The notes: generated by a model not told the origin, from the letters alone. Shown: positions 24,801 to 38,792, counted from the first letter of the stretch. The stretch is DNA of 64,000 bases from Macrostomum hystrix (GCA_950097015.1 CATNEN010000039.1:2396501-2460500); one strand, 5' to 3'. Program-made: numbers and translations.

Positions 24801-26855
24801 TGGATCGATGAATTGTTGAATCAATCAAATGATTGGATCGATGAATTGTTGAATAAATCAAATGATTGGATCGATGAATTGTTGAATAAATCAAATGATT
24901 GGATCGATGAATTGTTGAATAAATCAAATGATTGGATCGATGAATTGTTGAATAAATCAAATGATTGGATCGATGAATTGTTGAATAAATCAAATGATTG
25001 GATCGATGAATTGTTGAATAAATCAAATGATTGGATCGATGAATTGTTGAATAAATCAAATGATTGGATCGATGAATTGTTGAATAAATCAAGTTGATTG
25101 GATCGATGAATTGTTGAATAAATCAAATGATTGGATCGATGAATTGTTGAATCAATCAAATGATTGGATCGATGAATTGTTGAATAAATCAAATGATTGG
25201 ATCGATGAATTGTTGAATAAATCAAATGATTGGATCGATGAATTGTTGAATAAATCAGATGATTGGATCGATGAATTGTTGAATAAATCAAATGATTGGA
25301 TCGATGAATTGTTGAATAAATCAAATGATTGGATCGATGAATTGTTGAATAAATCAAATGATTGGATCGATGAATTGTTGAATCAATCAAATGATTGGAT
25401 CGATGAATTGTTGAATCAATCAAATGATTGGATCGATGAATTGTTAAATAAATCAAATGATTGGATCGATGAATTGTTGAATAAATCAAATGATTGGATC
25501 GATGAATTGTTGAATAAATCAAATGATTGGATCGATGAATTGTTAAATAAATCAAATGACTCGATCGATGAATTGTTGAATAAATCAAATGATTGGATCG
25601 ATGAATTGTTGAATAAATCAAATGATTGGATCGATGAATTGTTGAATAAATCAAATGATTGGATCGATGAATTGTTGAATAAATCAAATGATTTGATCGA
25701 TGAATTGTTGAATAAATCAAATGATTGGATCGATGAATTGTTGAATAAATCAAATGATTAGATCGATGAATTGTTGAATAAATCAAATGATTGGATCGAT
25801 GAATTGTTGAATAAATCAAATGATTTGATCGATGAATTGTTGAATAAATCAAATGATTGGATCGATGAATTGTTGAATAAATCAAATGATTAGATCGATG
25901 AATTGTTGAATCAATCAAATGATTGGATCGATGAATTGTTGAATAAATCAAATGATTGGATCGATGAATTGTTGAATAAATCAAATGATTGGATCGATGA
26001 ATTGTTGAATAAATCAAATGATTGGATCGATGAATTGTTGAATAAATCAAATTATTGGATCGATGAATTGTTGAATAAATCAAATTATTGGATCGATGAA
26101 TTGTTGAATAAATCAAATGATTGGATCGATGAATTGTTGAATCAATCAAATGATTGGATCGATGAATTGTTGAATAAATCAAATGATTGGATCGATGAAT
26201 TGTTGAATAAATCAAATGATTGGATCGATGAATTGTTGAATAAATCAAATGATTGGATCGATGAATTGTTGAATAAATCAAATGATTGGATCGATGAATT
26301 GTTGAATAAATCAAATTATTGGATCGATGAATTGTTGAATAAATCAAATGATTGGATCGATGAATTGTTGAATCAATCAAATGATTGGATCGATGAATTG
26401 TTGAATCAATCAAATGATTGGATCGATGAATTGTTGAATAAATCAAATGATTGGATCGATGAATTGTTGAATAAATCAAATGATTGGATCGATGAATTGT
26501 TGAATGAATCAAATTATTGGATCGATGAATTGTTGAATAAATCAAGTAATTGGATCGATGAATTGTTGAATGAATCAAATTATTGGATCGATGAATTGTT
26601 GAATAAATCAAGTAATTGGATCGATGAATTGTTGAATAAATCTGATGATTAGATCGATGAATTGTTGAATAAATCAAATGATTGGATCGATGAATTGTTG
26701 AATAAATCAGATGATTGGATCGATGAATTGTTGAATGAATCAAATGATTACATCGATGAATTGATTAGATCGATGAATTGTTGAATAAATCAAATGATTG
26801 GATCGATGAATTTATTGGATTGATGAAATGATTGGATCGATGAAATGATTGATTG
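21830..26855. repeat. 33-bp satellite, ~150 units, with 1.3-kb higher-order repeats
   Basis: Unit: GATTGGATCGATGAATTGTT followed by GAATAAATCAAAT. Being 11 codons long and stop-free, it is open in one frame on each strand, but recurring GATTAG units interrupt those frames and no start or codon bias supports coding. Blocks near 22620-23890 and 23890-25097 match in order of variants (offsets 1271 and 1304 bp). Confidence 0.95.
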
Positions 26856-26859
26856 TACA

Positions 26860-27230
26860 AAACGTTACAATCTTTACGTTTTGTTTGGAAACGTTACTGT
26901 GAAGCAGTTTTTGCTCTAATGAAAATATGTCAATCTGTCAGAGTTTCCTGGAAATCAGACGGAGCGAAATCTACCAGACTGCCTGGGATATATTCTGCTT
27001 GCAGTTGTTAATGCGACTAGCAACACGATTAATTTAACCAGAAAACTGAAAAAATGAGGCTCCTTTGATCACAAGTATATCAGCTTCTGAAAGTAAATTA
27101 AAGGAAATTAAAAGGCCGAGCATAGTAACAGCTCGGTAGCAGAAAACCCGGATGTGCGACGAGTTTAATTACCGCTTTCGCCGCGCCTCCAACAATTTAT
27201 TTTATTTTTTTGCCGAAAAATGTACCATCG
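26860..27230. other. Intergenic spacer, no feature supported
   Basis: Unique sequence between two arrays, with no family-like frame on either strand. Confidence 0.4.
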
Positions 27231-27825
27231 CATCTAGAATCCCATCTACAATCCCATCTAGAATCCTATCTACGAGTAGAATACCATCGCATCTAGAATC
27301 CCATCTAGAATCCCATCTAGGATCCCATCTAGAATCCCATCTACAATCCCATCTAGAATCCCATCTAGAATCCCATTTAGAATGCCATCTAGAATCCCAT
27401 CTAGAATCCCATCTAGAATCCCATCTAGAATCCCATCTAGAATCCCATCTACAATCCCATCTAGAATCCCATCTAGAATCCCATTTAGAATGCCATCTAG
27501 AATCCCATCTAGAATCCCATCTAGAATCCCATCTAGAATCCCATCTACAATCCCATCTAGAATCCCATCTACAATCCCATTTAGAATGCCATCTAGAATC
27601 CCATCTAGAATCCCATCTAGAATCCCATCTAGAATCCCATCTAGAATCCCATCTACAATCCCATCTAGAATCCCATCTAGAATCTCATCTTACCTAGAAT
27701 CCCATCTAGAATCCCATCTACAATCCCATCTTGAATCCCACCTAGAATCCCATCTTATCTAGAATCCAATCTAGAATCCCATCTAGAATCCCATCGCATC
27801 TAGAATCCCATTTTATCCCCTCCAT
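27231..27825. repeat. Minisatellite, 12-bp unit AATCCCATCTAG
   Basis: About 49 units. Longer blocks containing AATCCCATTTAGAATGCC recur at about 27365, 27475 and 27570 with the same neighbours. Confidence 0.93.
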
Positions 27826-27829
27826 CACT

Positions 27830-28488
27830 CACTGCTCAGTGGGCATGAGTAGCAGTGACTGCAGGAAGCTGTCTCATTGGCTCGAGAAGCTCCTACGATT
27901 TGCCAAGCATGAGCAACCCCCCCTCACTCATCCCATCGCATTTAGCATTCTTCCAGTTGGTTTAGAAGGCCTTGAAAGGCCTCCCTACGAAAGCAGCAAT
28001 CAAGCAATCGTCAATCCGCTAGAAGCCGTAGTATCGGTGCTGTAAAAGCATTTTCTCAGCTGTCAGTGTTTCTGTCTGCGAGGTGAGTCGTTTTTCAATT
28101 CACTGACACTTTTTCTAGTCCGTACTCAGCTGCGATTATCCAGGACGCGGTTAAAGTACAAACTATAAAGAATTATGCTTAGAATCGGCCTCTTTTTTCA
28201 CTGCCTTATCATTTCTCCATTCGTCTCTGTCGGCCTCACTTCCTTATCTGTTCATTCTCTCCGCAGCCAATTTTCCAACATTTTATTCCGATACTTGCCT
28301 CATCAGAATAATAGCCTGGCCCACCACTTTGCGGCTATCTTTGATTTGGTTCTAAGAAGTGAATTTATTAAAAATTTTTATAATAAAAAACGGGCTCGCC
28401 AAGGCAATGGCACAACACAGAAGTCTCAGAAAGTGTATCTAAATAACACCCGGAGTTGTACCTGGAATCTGTGGAAGACACGTATCTA
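27830..28488. other. Spacer, no gene supported
   Basis: Short open frames on the plus strand (28175-28489) have no recognisable domain and match the AT-rich background in composition. Confidence 0.4.
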
Positions 28489-29225
28489 GAATCGCAGCAG
28501 GACTAGTATTAACAATCACAAAGAGATGCCTAGCTACAATGGCAGCAAGATGCCTAGCTAGAATCGCATCAAGATGCCTGGTATCGCAGCAAGATGCCTG
28601 GTATCGCAGCAAGATGCCTGGTATCGCAGCAAGATGCCTGGTATCGCAGCAAGATGCCTAGCTAGTATCGTAGCAAGACTTTCTTGAATCGCATCAAGAT
28701 AGCTGGTATCGCAGCAAGATGTCTAGCTAGTATCGAAGTAAGACACTTAGCAAGAATCGCAGCAGGATGCCTAGCTAGAATCGCAGAAAGACGCCAAACT
28801 AGAATCGCAACAAGATGCCTAGCTAGTATCGTAGCAAGACACCTAGCTAGAATCGCAGCAATATGCCTAGCTAGAATCGCAGCAAGCCACCTAGCTAGAA
28901 TCGCAGCAAGATGCCTAGCTAGAATCGCAGCAATATGCCTAGCTAGAATCGCAGTAAGATGCCTAGCTAGAATCGCAGTAAGATGCCTAGCTAGAAGCGC
29001 AGCAAGCCACCTATCTAGTATCGCAGCAAGACACCTAGCTAGAATCGCAGCAAGATGCCTAGCTAGAATCGCAGCAATATGCCTAGCTAGAATCGCAGTA
29101 AGATGCCTAGCTAGAATCGCAGTAAGATGCCTAGCTAGAAGCGCAGCAAGCCACCTATTTAGTATCGCAGCAAGACACCTAGCTAGAATCGCAGAAAGAG
29201 CCTAGCTAGAATCGCAGCAAGCCAC
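28489..29225. repeat. Minisatellite, ~24-bp unit AGAATCGCAGCAAGATGCCT
   Basis: About 30 units; the left part is irregular with GGTATCGCAGCAAGATGCCT. A multi-unit block is duplicated (about 28855-29000 and 29035-29165). It shares a 15-bp core with the array at 45990. Confidence 0.92.
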
Positions 29226-29778
29226 CCAGCTGTTCAGACATGTAATGCTTAAAATGTTCATATGATGATTTCCAATAGCAAATTCATAGAGCTCAAAGTT
29301 GCACTCTAATCCACACTCCATTTGAAAGTGTACCTCTTATATTTTTAAATACTGCATGCAAGAATCAAAGCTTTCCGTTTCCTACTCAAGCCATGCCGAG
29401 CTCAGTTGAGTACTGACAGACTAAACTCATTAACATGAGATTCAGTGAAACTGGCCTATCTTTAGATTATAGACAGTAGACTCAGACTCAACTTAATGGA
29501 AAAGATCCACAACCCGTCCGGGATTCTAATAAGGGGATTAGGGCGGTGAGGCTGCCATAGGTGAAAACTAGCTGAGCTTTAGGAAATCCTCATTTCGCTG
29601 TCATGCTGCTTTGGACAGATGAAGGCTTGTGTGGGTGTGAAATGAAACCAATTTTATACTTGGTAAACAGACAGTATGGGACAGGCGGTCAGCCAGGATC
29701 TAACTGGGCTCTGGCCAGGCCCGGTGATGCTGCAGAAACTGATTAATGTGATTCCTTTTGTGGCTGAAGCTTTTTAGC
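29226..29778. other. Unique spacer between arrays, no gene seen
   Basis: Mixed composition, short open frames only, no recognised motif. Confidence 0.4.
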
Positions 29779-32700
29779 TCTAACCGTGTTCTTCCCATCC
29801 TAATCCGTGTTCTTCCCATCCTGATCCGTGTTCTTCCCATCCTAATCCGTGTTCTTCCCATCCCTACTCCGTGTTCTTCCCATTCCTAATCCGCGTTCTT
29901 CCCGTTACTAATCCATGTTCTTCACATCCCTACTCCGTGTTTTTCCCATTCCTAATCCATGTTCTTCCCATTACTGTTGAATGTTCTTCTCATTATTAAT
30001 CCATGTTCTTCCCATTATTAATCCATGTTCTTCCCATTATTAATCCATGTTCTTCCCATTATTAATCCATGTTCTTCCCATTACTAATCCATGTTCTTCC
30101 CATTATTAATCCATGTTCTTTCCATTATTAATCCATGTTCTTCCCATCCCTACTCCGTGTTCTTCCCAATCCTAATCCATGTTCTTCCCGTTACTAATCC
30201 ATGTTCTTCCCATCCCTACTCCGTGTTCTTCCCAATCCTAATCCATGTTCTTCCCATTACTGTTGAATGTTCTTCCCATTATTAATCCATGTTCTTCCCA
30301 TTCCTAATCCGCGTTCTTCCCGTTACTAATCCATGTTCTTCCCATCCCTACTCCGTGTTCTTCCCAATCCTAATCCGTGTTCTTCCCAATCCTAATCCGT
30401 GTTCTTCCCATTCCTAATCCGTGTTCTTCCCATTACTGTTGAATGTTCTTCCCATTATTAATCCATGTTCTTCCCATTATTAATCCATGTTCTTCCCATC
30501 CTAATCCGTGTTCTTCCCATCCTAATCCGTGTTCTTCCCATCCTAATCCGTGTTCTTCACAATCCTAATCCGTGTTCTTCCCATCCCTACTCCGCGTTCT
30601 TCCCATCCCTACTCCGTGTTCTTCCCATTCCTAATCCGCGTTCTTCCCGTTACTAATCCATGTTCTTCCCATCCCTACTCCGTGTTCTTCCCATTTCTAA
30701 ATTGCGTTCTTTCCGTTACTAATCCATGTTCTTCCCATTTCTAATTTGCGTTCTTCCCGTTACTAATCCATGTTCTTCCCATCCTAATCCGTGTTCTTCC
30801 CATCCTAATCCGTGTTCTTCCCATCCTAATCCGTGTTCTTCACAATCCTAATCCGTGTTCTTCCCATCCCTACTCCGCGTTCTTCCCATCCCTACTCCGT
30901 GTTCTTCCCATTCCTAATCCGCGTTCTTCCCGTTACTAATCCATGTTCTTCCCATCCCTACTCCGCGTTCTTCCCATCCCTACTCCGTGTTCTTCCCAAT
31001 CCTAATCCATGTTCTTCCCGTTACTAATCCATGTTCTTCCCATCCCTACTCCGTGTTCTTCCCAATCCTAATCCATGTTCTTCCCATTACTGTTGAATGT
31101 TCTTCCCATTATTAATCCATGTTCTTCCCATTCCTAATCCGCGTTCTTCCCGTTACTAATCCATGTTCTTCCCATCCTAATCCGTGTTCTTCCCATCCTA
31201 ATCCGTGTTCTTCCCATCCTAATCCGTGTTCTTCACAATCCTAATCCGTGTTCTTCCCATCCCTACTCCGCGTTCTTCCCATCCCTACTCCGTGTTCTTC
31301 CCATTCCTAATCCGCGTTCTTCCCGTTACTAATCCATGTTCTTCCCATCCCTACTCCGTGTTCTTCCCATTTCTAAATTGCGTTCTTTCCGTTACTAATC
31401 CATGTTCTTCCCATTTCTAATTTGCGTTCTTCCCGTTACTAATCCATGTTCTTCCCATTTCTAATTTGCGTTCTTCCCGTTACTAATCCATGTTCTTCAC
31501 ATTATTAATCCATGTTCTTCCCATTATTAATCCATGTTCTTCCCATTATTAATCCATGTTCTTCCCATCCCTAATCCGTGTTCTTCCCATCCCTAATCCG
31601 TGTTCTTCCCATTTCTAATTTGCGTTCTTCCCGTTACTAATCCATGTTCTTCACATCCCTAATCCATGTTCTTCACATTATTAATCCATGTTCTTCCCAT
31701 TATTAATCCATGTTCTTCACATTATTAATCCATGTTCTTCCCATTATTAATCCATGTTCTTCACATTATTAATCCATGTTCTTTCCATTATTAATCCATG
31801 TTCTTCACATCCCTAATCCATGTTCTTCACATTATTAATCCATGTTCTTTCCATTATTAACCCATGTTCTTCACATCCCTAATCCATGTTCTTCACATTA
31901 TTAATCCATGTTCTTCCCATTATTAATCCATGTTCTTCACATTATTAGTCCATGTTCTTCACATTATTAATCCATGTTCTCCCCATTATTAATCCATGTT
32001 CTTCCCATTATTAATCCATGTTCTTCCCATTATTAATCCATGTTCTTCCCATTATTAATCCATGTTCTTCCCATTATTAATCCATGTTCTTTCCAATTTT
32101 AATCCATGTTCTTCCCATTATTAACCCATGTTCTTCACATTATTAATCCATGTTCTTTCCATTATTAACCCATGTTCTTCACATTATTAATCCATGTTCT
32201 TCCCATTATTAATCCATGTTCTTCCCATTATTAATCCATGTTCTTCACATTATTAGTCCATGTTCTTCACATTATTAATCCATGTTCTTCCCATTATTAA
32301 TCCATGTTCTTCACATTATTAGTCCATGTTCTTCCCATTATTAATCCATGTTGTTCCCATTATTAATCCATGTTCTTCCCATTATTAATCCATGTTCTTC
32401 TCATTATTAATCCATGTTCTTCTCATTATTAATCCATGTTCTTCACATTATTAATCCATGTTCTTCCCATTATTAATCCATGTTCTTCCCATTATTAATC
32501 CATGTTCTTCCCATTATTAATCCATGTTCTTCCTATTATTAATCCATGTTCTTCCCATTATTAATCCATGTTCTTCCCATTATTAATCCATGTTCTTCCC
32601 ATTATTAATCCATGTTCTTTCCATTATTAACCCATGTTCTTCACATTATTAATCCATGTTCTCCCCATTATTAATCCATGTTCTTCCCATTATTAATCCA

Positions 32701-35700
32701 TGTTCTTCCCATTATTAATCCATGTTCTTCCCATTATTAATCCATGTTCTTCCCATTATTAATCCATGTTCTTTCCAATTTTAATCCATGTTCTTCCCAT
32801 TATTAACCCATGTTCTTCACATTATTAATCCATGTTCTTTCCATTATTAATCCATGTTCTTCACATTATTAATCCATGTTCTTCCCATTATTAATCCATG
32901 TTCTTCCCATTATTAATCCATGTTCTTCACATTATTAGTCCATGTTCTTCCCATTATTAATCCATGTTCTTCCCATTATTAATCCATGTTCTTCACATTA
33001 TTAGTCCATGTTCTTCCCATTATTAATCCATGTTCTTCCCATTATTAATCCATGTTCTTCCCATTATTAATCCATGTTCTTTCCAATTTTAATCCATGTT
33101 CTTTCCAATTTTAATCCATGTTCTTCCCATTATTAATCCATGTTCTTCCCATTATTAATCCATGTTCTTTCCATTATTAATCCATGTTCTTCCCATTATT
33201 AATCCATGTTCTTCCCATCCCTACTCCGTGTTCTTCCCAATCCTAATCCATGTTCTTCCCGTTACTAATCCATGTTCTTCCCATCCCTACTCCGTGTTCT
33301 TCCCAATCCTAATCCATGTTCTTCCCATTACTGTTGAATGTTCTTCCCATTATTAATCCATGTTCTTCCCATTCCTAATCCGCGTTCTTCCCGTTACTAA
33401 TCCATGTTCTTCCCATCCCTACTCCGTGTTCTTCCCAATCCTAATCCGTGTTCTTCCCAATCCTAATCCGTGTTCTTCCCATTCCTAATCCGTGTTCTTC
33501 CCATTACTGTTGAATGTTCTTCCCATTATTAATCCATGTTCTTCCCATTATTAATCCATGTTCTTCCCATCCTAATCCGTGTTCTTCCCATCCTAATCCG
33601 TGTTCTTCCCATCCTAATCCGTGTTCTTCACAATCCTAATCCGTGTTCTTCCCATCCCTACTCCGCGTTCTTCCCATCCCTACTCCGTGTTCTTCCCATT
33701 CCTAATCCGCGTTCTTCCCGTTACTAATCCATGTTCTTCCCATCCCTACTCCGTGTTCTTCCCATTTCTAAATTGCGTTCTTTCCGTTACTAATCCATGT
33801 TCTTCCCATTTCTAATTTGCGTTCTTCCCGTTACTAATCCATGTTCTTCCCATCCTAATCCGTGTTCTTCCCATCCTAATCCGTGTTCTTCCCATCCTAA
33901 TCCGTGTTCTTCACAATCCTAATCCGTGTTCTTCCCATCCCTACTCCGCGTTCTTCCCATCCCTACTCCGTGTTCTTCCCATTCCTAATCCGCGTTCTTC
34001 CCGTTACTAATCCATGTTCTTCCCATCCCTACTCCGTGTTCTTCCCATTTCTAAATTGCGTTCTTTCCGTTACTAATCCATGTTCTTCCCATTTCTAATT
34101 TGCGTTCTTCCCGTTACTAATCCATGTTCTTCACATTATTAATCCATGTTCTTCCCATTATTAATCCATGTTCTTCCCATTATTAATCCATGTTCTTCCC
34201 ATTATTAATCCATGTTCTTCCAATTATTAATCCATGTTCTTTCCATTATTAATCCATGTTCTTCCCATTTCTAATTTGCGTTCTTCCCGTTACTAATCCA
34301 TGTTCTTCACATTATTAATCCATGTTCTTCCCATTATTAATCCATGTTCTTCCCATTATTAATCCATGTTCTTCCCATTATTAATCCATGTTCTTCCCAT
34401 TATTAATCCATGTTCTTCCCATTATTAATCCATGTTCTTCCCATTATTAATCCATGTTCTTCCCATTATGAATCTATGTTCTTCACATTATTAATCCATG
34501 TTCTTCCAATTATTAATCCATGTTCTTTCCATTATTAATCCATGTTCTTCCCATCCCCAATCCGTGTTCTTCCCATCCCTAATCCGTGTTCTTCCCATTT
34601 CTAATTTGCGTTCTTCCCGTTACTAATCCATGTTCTTCACATTATTAATCCATGTTCTTCCCATTATTAATCCATGTTCTTCCCATTATTAATCCATGTT
34701 CTTCCCATTATTAATCCATGTTCTTCCCATTATTAATCCATGTTCTTCCCATTATTAATCCATGTTCTTTCCAATTTTAATCCATGTTCTTCCCATTATT
34801 AACCCATGTTCTTCACATTATTAATCCATGTTCTTTCCATTATTAACCCATGTTCTTCACATTATTAATCCATGTTCTTCCCATTATTAATCCATGTTCT
34901 TCCCATTATTAATCCATGTTCTTCACATTATTAGTCCATGTTCTTCCCATTATTAATCCATGTTCTTCCCATTATTAATCCATGTTCTTCCCATTATTAA
35001 TCCATGTTCTTCCCATTATTAATCCATGTTCTTCCCATTATTAATCCATGTTCTTTCCAATTTTAATCCATGTTCTTCCCATTATTAACCCATGTTCTTC
35101 ACATTATTAATCCATGTTCTTTCCATTATTAACCCATGTTCTTCACATTATTAATCCATGTTCTTCCCATTATTAATCCATGTTCTTCCCATTATTAATC
35201 CATGTTCTTCACATTATTAGTCCATGTTCTTCCCATTATTAATCCATGTTCTTCCCATTATTAATCCATGTTCTTCCCATTATTAATCCATGTTCTTCCC
35301 ATTATTAATCCATGTTCTTCCCATTATTAATCCATGTTCTTCCCATTATTAATCCATGTTCTTCCCATTATTAATCCATGTTCTTTCCATTATTAATCCA
35401 TGTTCTTTCCAATTTTAATCCATGTTCTCCCCATTATTAATCCATGTTCTTCCCATTATTAATCCATGTTCTTCCCATTATTAACCCATGTTCTTCACAT
35501 TATTAATCCATGTTCTTCCCATTATTAATCCATGTTCTTCCCATTATTAATCCATGTTCTTCCCATTATTAATCCATGTTCTTCCCATTATTAATCCATG
35601 TTCTTCACATTATTAGTCCATGTTCTTCCCATTATTAATCCATGTTCTTCCCATTATTAATCCATGTTCTTCACATTATTAGTCCATGTTCTTCCCATTA

Positions 35701-35990
35701 TTAATCCATGTTCTTCCCATTATTAATCCATGTTCTTCCCATTATTAATCCATGTTCTTCTCATTATTAATCCATGTTCTTCTCATTATTAATCCATGTT
35801 CTTCCCATTATTAATCCATGTTCTTCCCATTATTAATCCATGTTCTTCCCATTATTAATCCATGTTCTTCCCATTATTAATCCATGTTCTTCCCATTATT
35901 AATCCATGTTCTTCCCATTATTAATCCATGTTCTTCCCATTATTAATCCATGTTCTTCCCATTACTCTCCGTGTTCTTCTCAACCAGAAT
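29779..35990. repeat. 22-bp satellite, ~280 units, 6.2 kb
   Basis: Core unit TTCTTCCCATTATTAATCCA plus TG, with blocks of CCTACTCCGTG, CCTAATCCGCG and TTTCTAATTTGCG variants. The variant block at 30090-31030 reappears at 33161-34098 with a constant offset of 3071 bp. Variant-rich and homogeneous segments alternate. Confidence 0.95.
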
Positions 35991-36237
35991 TCATGTTTCT
36001 TTCAATCTATATATATTTACTTCCCATTTATTATTTTATTTCCTTGAATCCCTCATGCAGCAGACTTCCTGTTTATAATCCACAAGTCTTGCCAATATCT
36101 TCTAATCTGTCAGCATCTTCAAATCTTATTATAACTTTTCCCCTGCTTTCCGTAGCCTTATCAATGTGCATCTGGCAATATTTGCTGACTGTACTTTGAA
36201 ACCGCCGTGTCAAATTAATAAAAGTCGCCAAAGACTA

Positions 36238-36310
36238 GTCACGTGACGTATGACCTTGCAGCTAAAAATAGCAGATTTTCCCGCCTCGGCATGCGTGCAA
36301 CACGCACTCA
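36238..36310 (+). promoter_or_regulatory. Putative promoter: palindromic E-box, TATA/MEF2-like box, initiator-like CACTCAG
   Basis: GTCACGTGAC (36238-36247) is a perfect palindromic E-box. GCTAAAAATAGC follows at about 36259, and CACTCAG with AAAGTAGCGAAA lies about 32 bp beyond. The box pair and the flanking GAAAGTAG resemble the region upstream of the PITPNM gene. A short open first exon begins about 95 bp downstream (ATG at 36405), so this could be the promoter of the GPCR gene. Confidence 0.35.
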
Positions 36311-36404
36311 GAAAGTAGCGAAACTGGCCTGATCTCACGGTGCAGGGCTCCAGTTGCAGCCTTTCCGAAGCAAGCTCTTTGTGGGGAAATTGTGTCCGCG
36401 AAAA

Positions 36405-36416
36405 ATGGGGATGATG
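36405..36416 (+). CDS. Candidate first coding exon of the GPCR gene
   Basis: ATGGGGATGATG is followed directly by GTGAGG, a plausible 5' splice site. A matching acceptor (CACCCCGCAG) ends at 39395. Joining the two gives four codons and then GCC GGA GGC GCG leading in frame to the GPCR methionine at 39408. The implied intron (36417-39395) would contain the 22-bp array at 36737-38792, as is usual for introns here. Without transcript evidence this remains a model; the GPCR can equally start at 39408. Confidence 0.3.
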
Positions 36417-36736
36417 GTGAGGCAGAAAATCGCGGCAAGCCTTACTTTTCGATAATTTTCAACTCACCCCCACGGAGCTTCTCAAATCCCAGATGAGAAT
36501 TCCTGATACTCCCATACCTAGCCAAGCCACTGACTACGTAGTCGTAGGCGAAGAATTATTAGCAGATAACACGAGATGGCACTTCTCGGCTACCGCACAA
36601 TCAATGGAGACTCGGGCGAGGCCACTTGCGATAATATGCTAATATAAGGTCACAACAGCAGTCTGAACAAATTGTTGTTCCTTTTTCCCTATAGCATTCT
36701 GCAATACGAAACTAAACTGTACTAAACACACTAAAC

Positions 36737-38792
36737 TGTCTTCCCATTCCCATCCATCATCTGTCTTCCCATTCCTATCCATCTGTCTTCCCATTCCCAT
36801 CCATCATCTGTCTTCCCATTCCCATCCATCTGTCTTCCCATTCTCATCCATCTGTCTTCCCATTCTCATCCATCTGTCTTTCCATTCCCATCCATCTGTC
36901 TTCCCGTTCCCATCCATCTGTCTTCCCATTCCCATCCATCTGTCTTCCCATTCTCATCCATCTGTCTTTCCATTCCCATCCATCTGTCTTCCCATTCTCA
37001 TCCATCTGTCTTTCCATTCCCATCCATCTGTCTTCCCATTCCCATCCATCTGTCTTCCCATTCTCATCCATCTGTCTTTCCATTCCCATCCATCTGTCTT
37101 CCCATTCCCATCCATCTGTCTTCCCATTCCCATCCATCTGTCTTCCCATTCTCATCCATCTGTCTTTCCCATTCCCATCCATCTGTCTTCCCATTCCTAT
37201 CCATCTGTCTTCCCATTCCCATCCATCTGTCTTCCCATTCTCATCCATCTGTCTTCCCATTCCCATCCATCTGTCTTCCCATTCCTATCCATCTGTCTTC
37301 CCATTCCCATCCATCTGTCTTCCCATTCCTATCCATCTGTCTTCCCATTCCCATCCATCTGTCTTCCCATTCCCATCCATCTGTCTTCCCATTCTCATCC
37401 ATCTGTCTTTCCATTCCCATCCATCTGTCTTCCCATTCCCATCCATCTGTCTTCCCATTCCCATCCATCTGTCTTCCCATTCCCATCCATCTGTCTTCCC
37501 ATTCCCATCCATCTGTCTTCCCATTCCTATCCATCTGTCTTCCCATTCCCATCCATCTGTCTTCCCATTCTCATCCATCTGTCTTTCCATTCCCATCCAT
37601 CTGTCTTCCCATTCCCATCCATCTGTCTTCCCATTCCCATCCATCTGTCTTCCCATTCTCACCCATCTGTCTTTCCATTCCCATCCATCTGTCTTCCCAT
37701 TCCCATCCATCTGTCTTCCCATTCCCATCCATCTGTCTTCCCATTCTCATCCATCTGTCTTTCCATTCCCATCCATCTGTCTTCCCATTCCCATCCATCT
37801 GTCTTCCCATTCCCATCCATCTGTCTTCCCATTCCTATCCATCTGTCTTCCCATTCTCATCCATCTGTCTTCCCATTCCCATCCATCATCTGTCTTCCCA
37901 TTCCCATCCATCTGTCTTCCCATTCCCATCCATCATCTGTCTTCCCATTCCCATCCATCTGTCTTCCCATTCTCATCCATCTGTCTTCCCATTCTCATCC
38001 ATCTGTCTTTCCATTCCCATCCATCTGTCTTCCCGTTCCCATCCATCTGTCTTCCCATTCCCATCCATCTGTCTTCCCATTCTCATCCATCTGTCTTTCC
38101 ATTCCCATCCATCTGTCTTCCCATTCCCATCCATCTGTCTTCCCATTCCCATCCATCTGTCTTCCCATTCTCATCCATCTGTCTTTCCATTCCCATCCAT
38201 CTGTCTTCCCATTCCCATCCATCTGTCTTCCCATTCCCATCCATCTGTCTTCCCATTCTCATCCATCTGTCTTTCCATTCCCATCCATCTGTCTTCCCAT
38301 TCCCATCCATCTGTCTTCCCATTCCCATCCATCTGTCTTCCCATTCCTATCCATCTGTCTTCCCATTCCCATTCACCTGTCTTCCCATTCCCATCCATCT
38401 GTCTTCCCATTTCCATTCACCTGTCTTCCCATTCCCATCCATCTGTTTTTCCATTCCCATCCATCTGTCTTTCCATTCCCATCCATCTGTTTTTCCATTC
38501 CCATCCATCTGTCTTCCCATTCCCATCCATCTGTCTTCCCATTCTCATCCATCTGTCTTTCCATTCCCATCCATCTGTCTTCCCATTCTCATCCATCTGT
38601 CTTTCCATTCCCATCCATCTGTCTTCCCATTCCCATCCATCTGTCTTCCCATTTCCATTCACCTGTCTTCCTATTCCCATCCATCTGTTTTTCCATTCCC
38701 ATCCATCTGTCTTTCCATTCCCATCCATCTGTTTTTCCATTCCCATCCATCTGTTCTTCCCATTCCTATCCATCTGTCTTCCCATTCCCATT
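36737..38792. repeat. 22-bp satellite, TCTTCCCATTCCCATCCATC unit
   Basis: About 93 units with CTCATCC, CCTATCC and TTTCCATT variants. It shares unit length and the TCTTCCCATT start with the 29779 array. Lies in the possible GPCR intron 36417-39395. Confidence 0.94.

Noticed and set aside
21830-26855. Giant repetitive protein genes on either strand
   Set aside because: Open frames follow only from a stop-free 33-bp unit; they exist on both strands, start and stop at variant units and lack any non-repeat domain.
28175-28489. 104-aa plus-strand gene
   Set aside because: No domain, AT-rich composition, and its end runs into the repeat fringe.
29779-35990. CRISPR array
   Set aside because: No repeat-spacer alternation and no cas genes; it is contiguous satellite in animal DNA.
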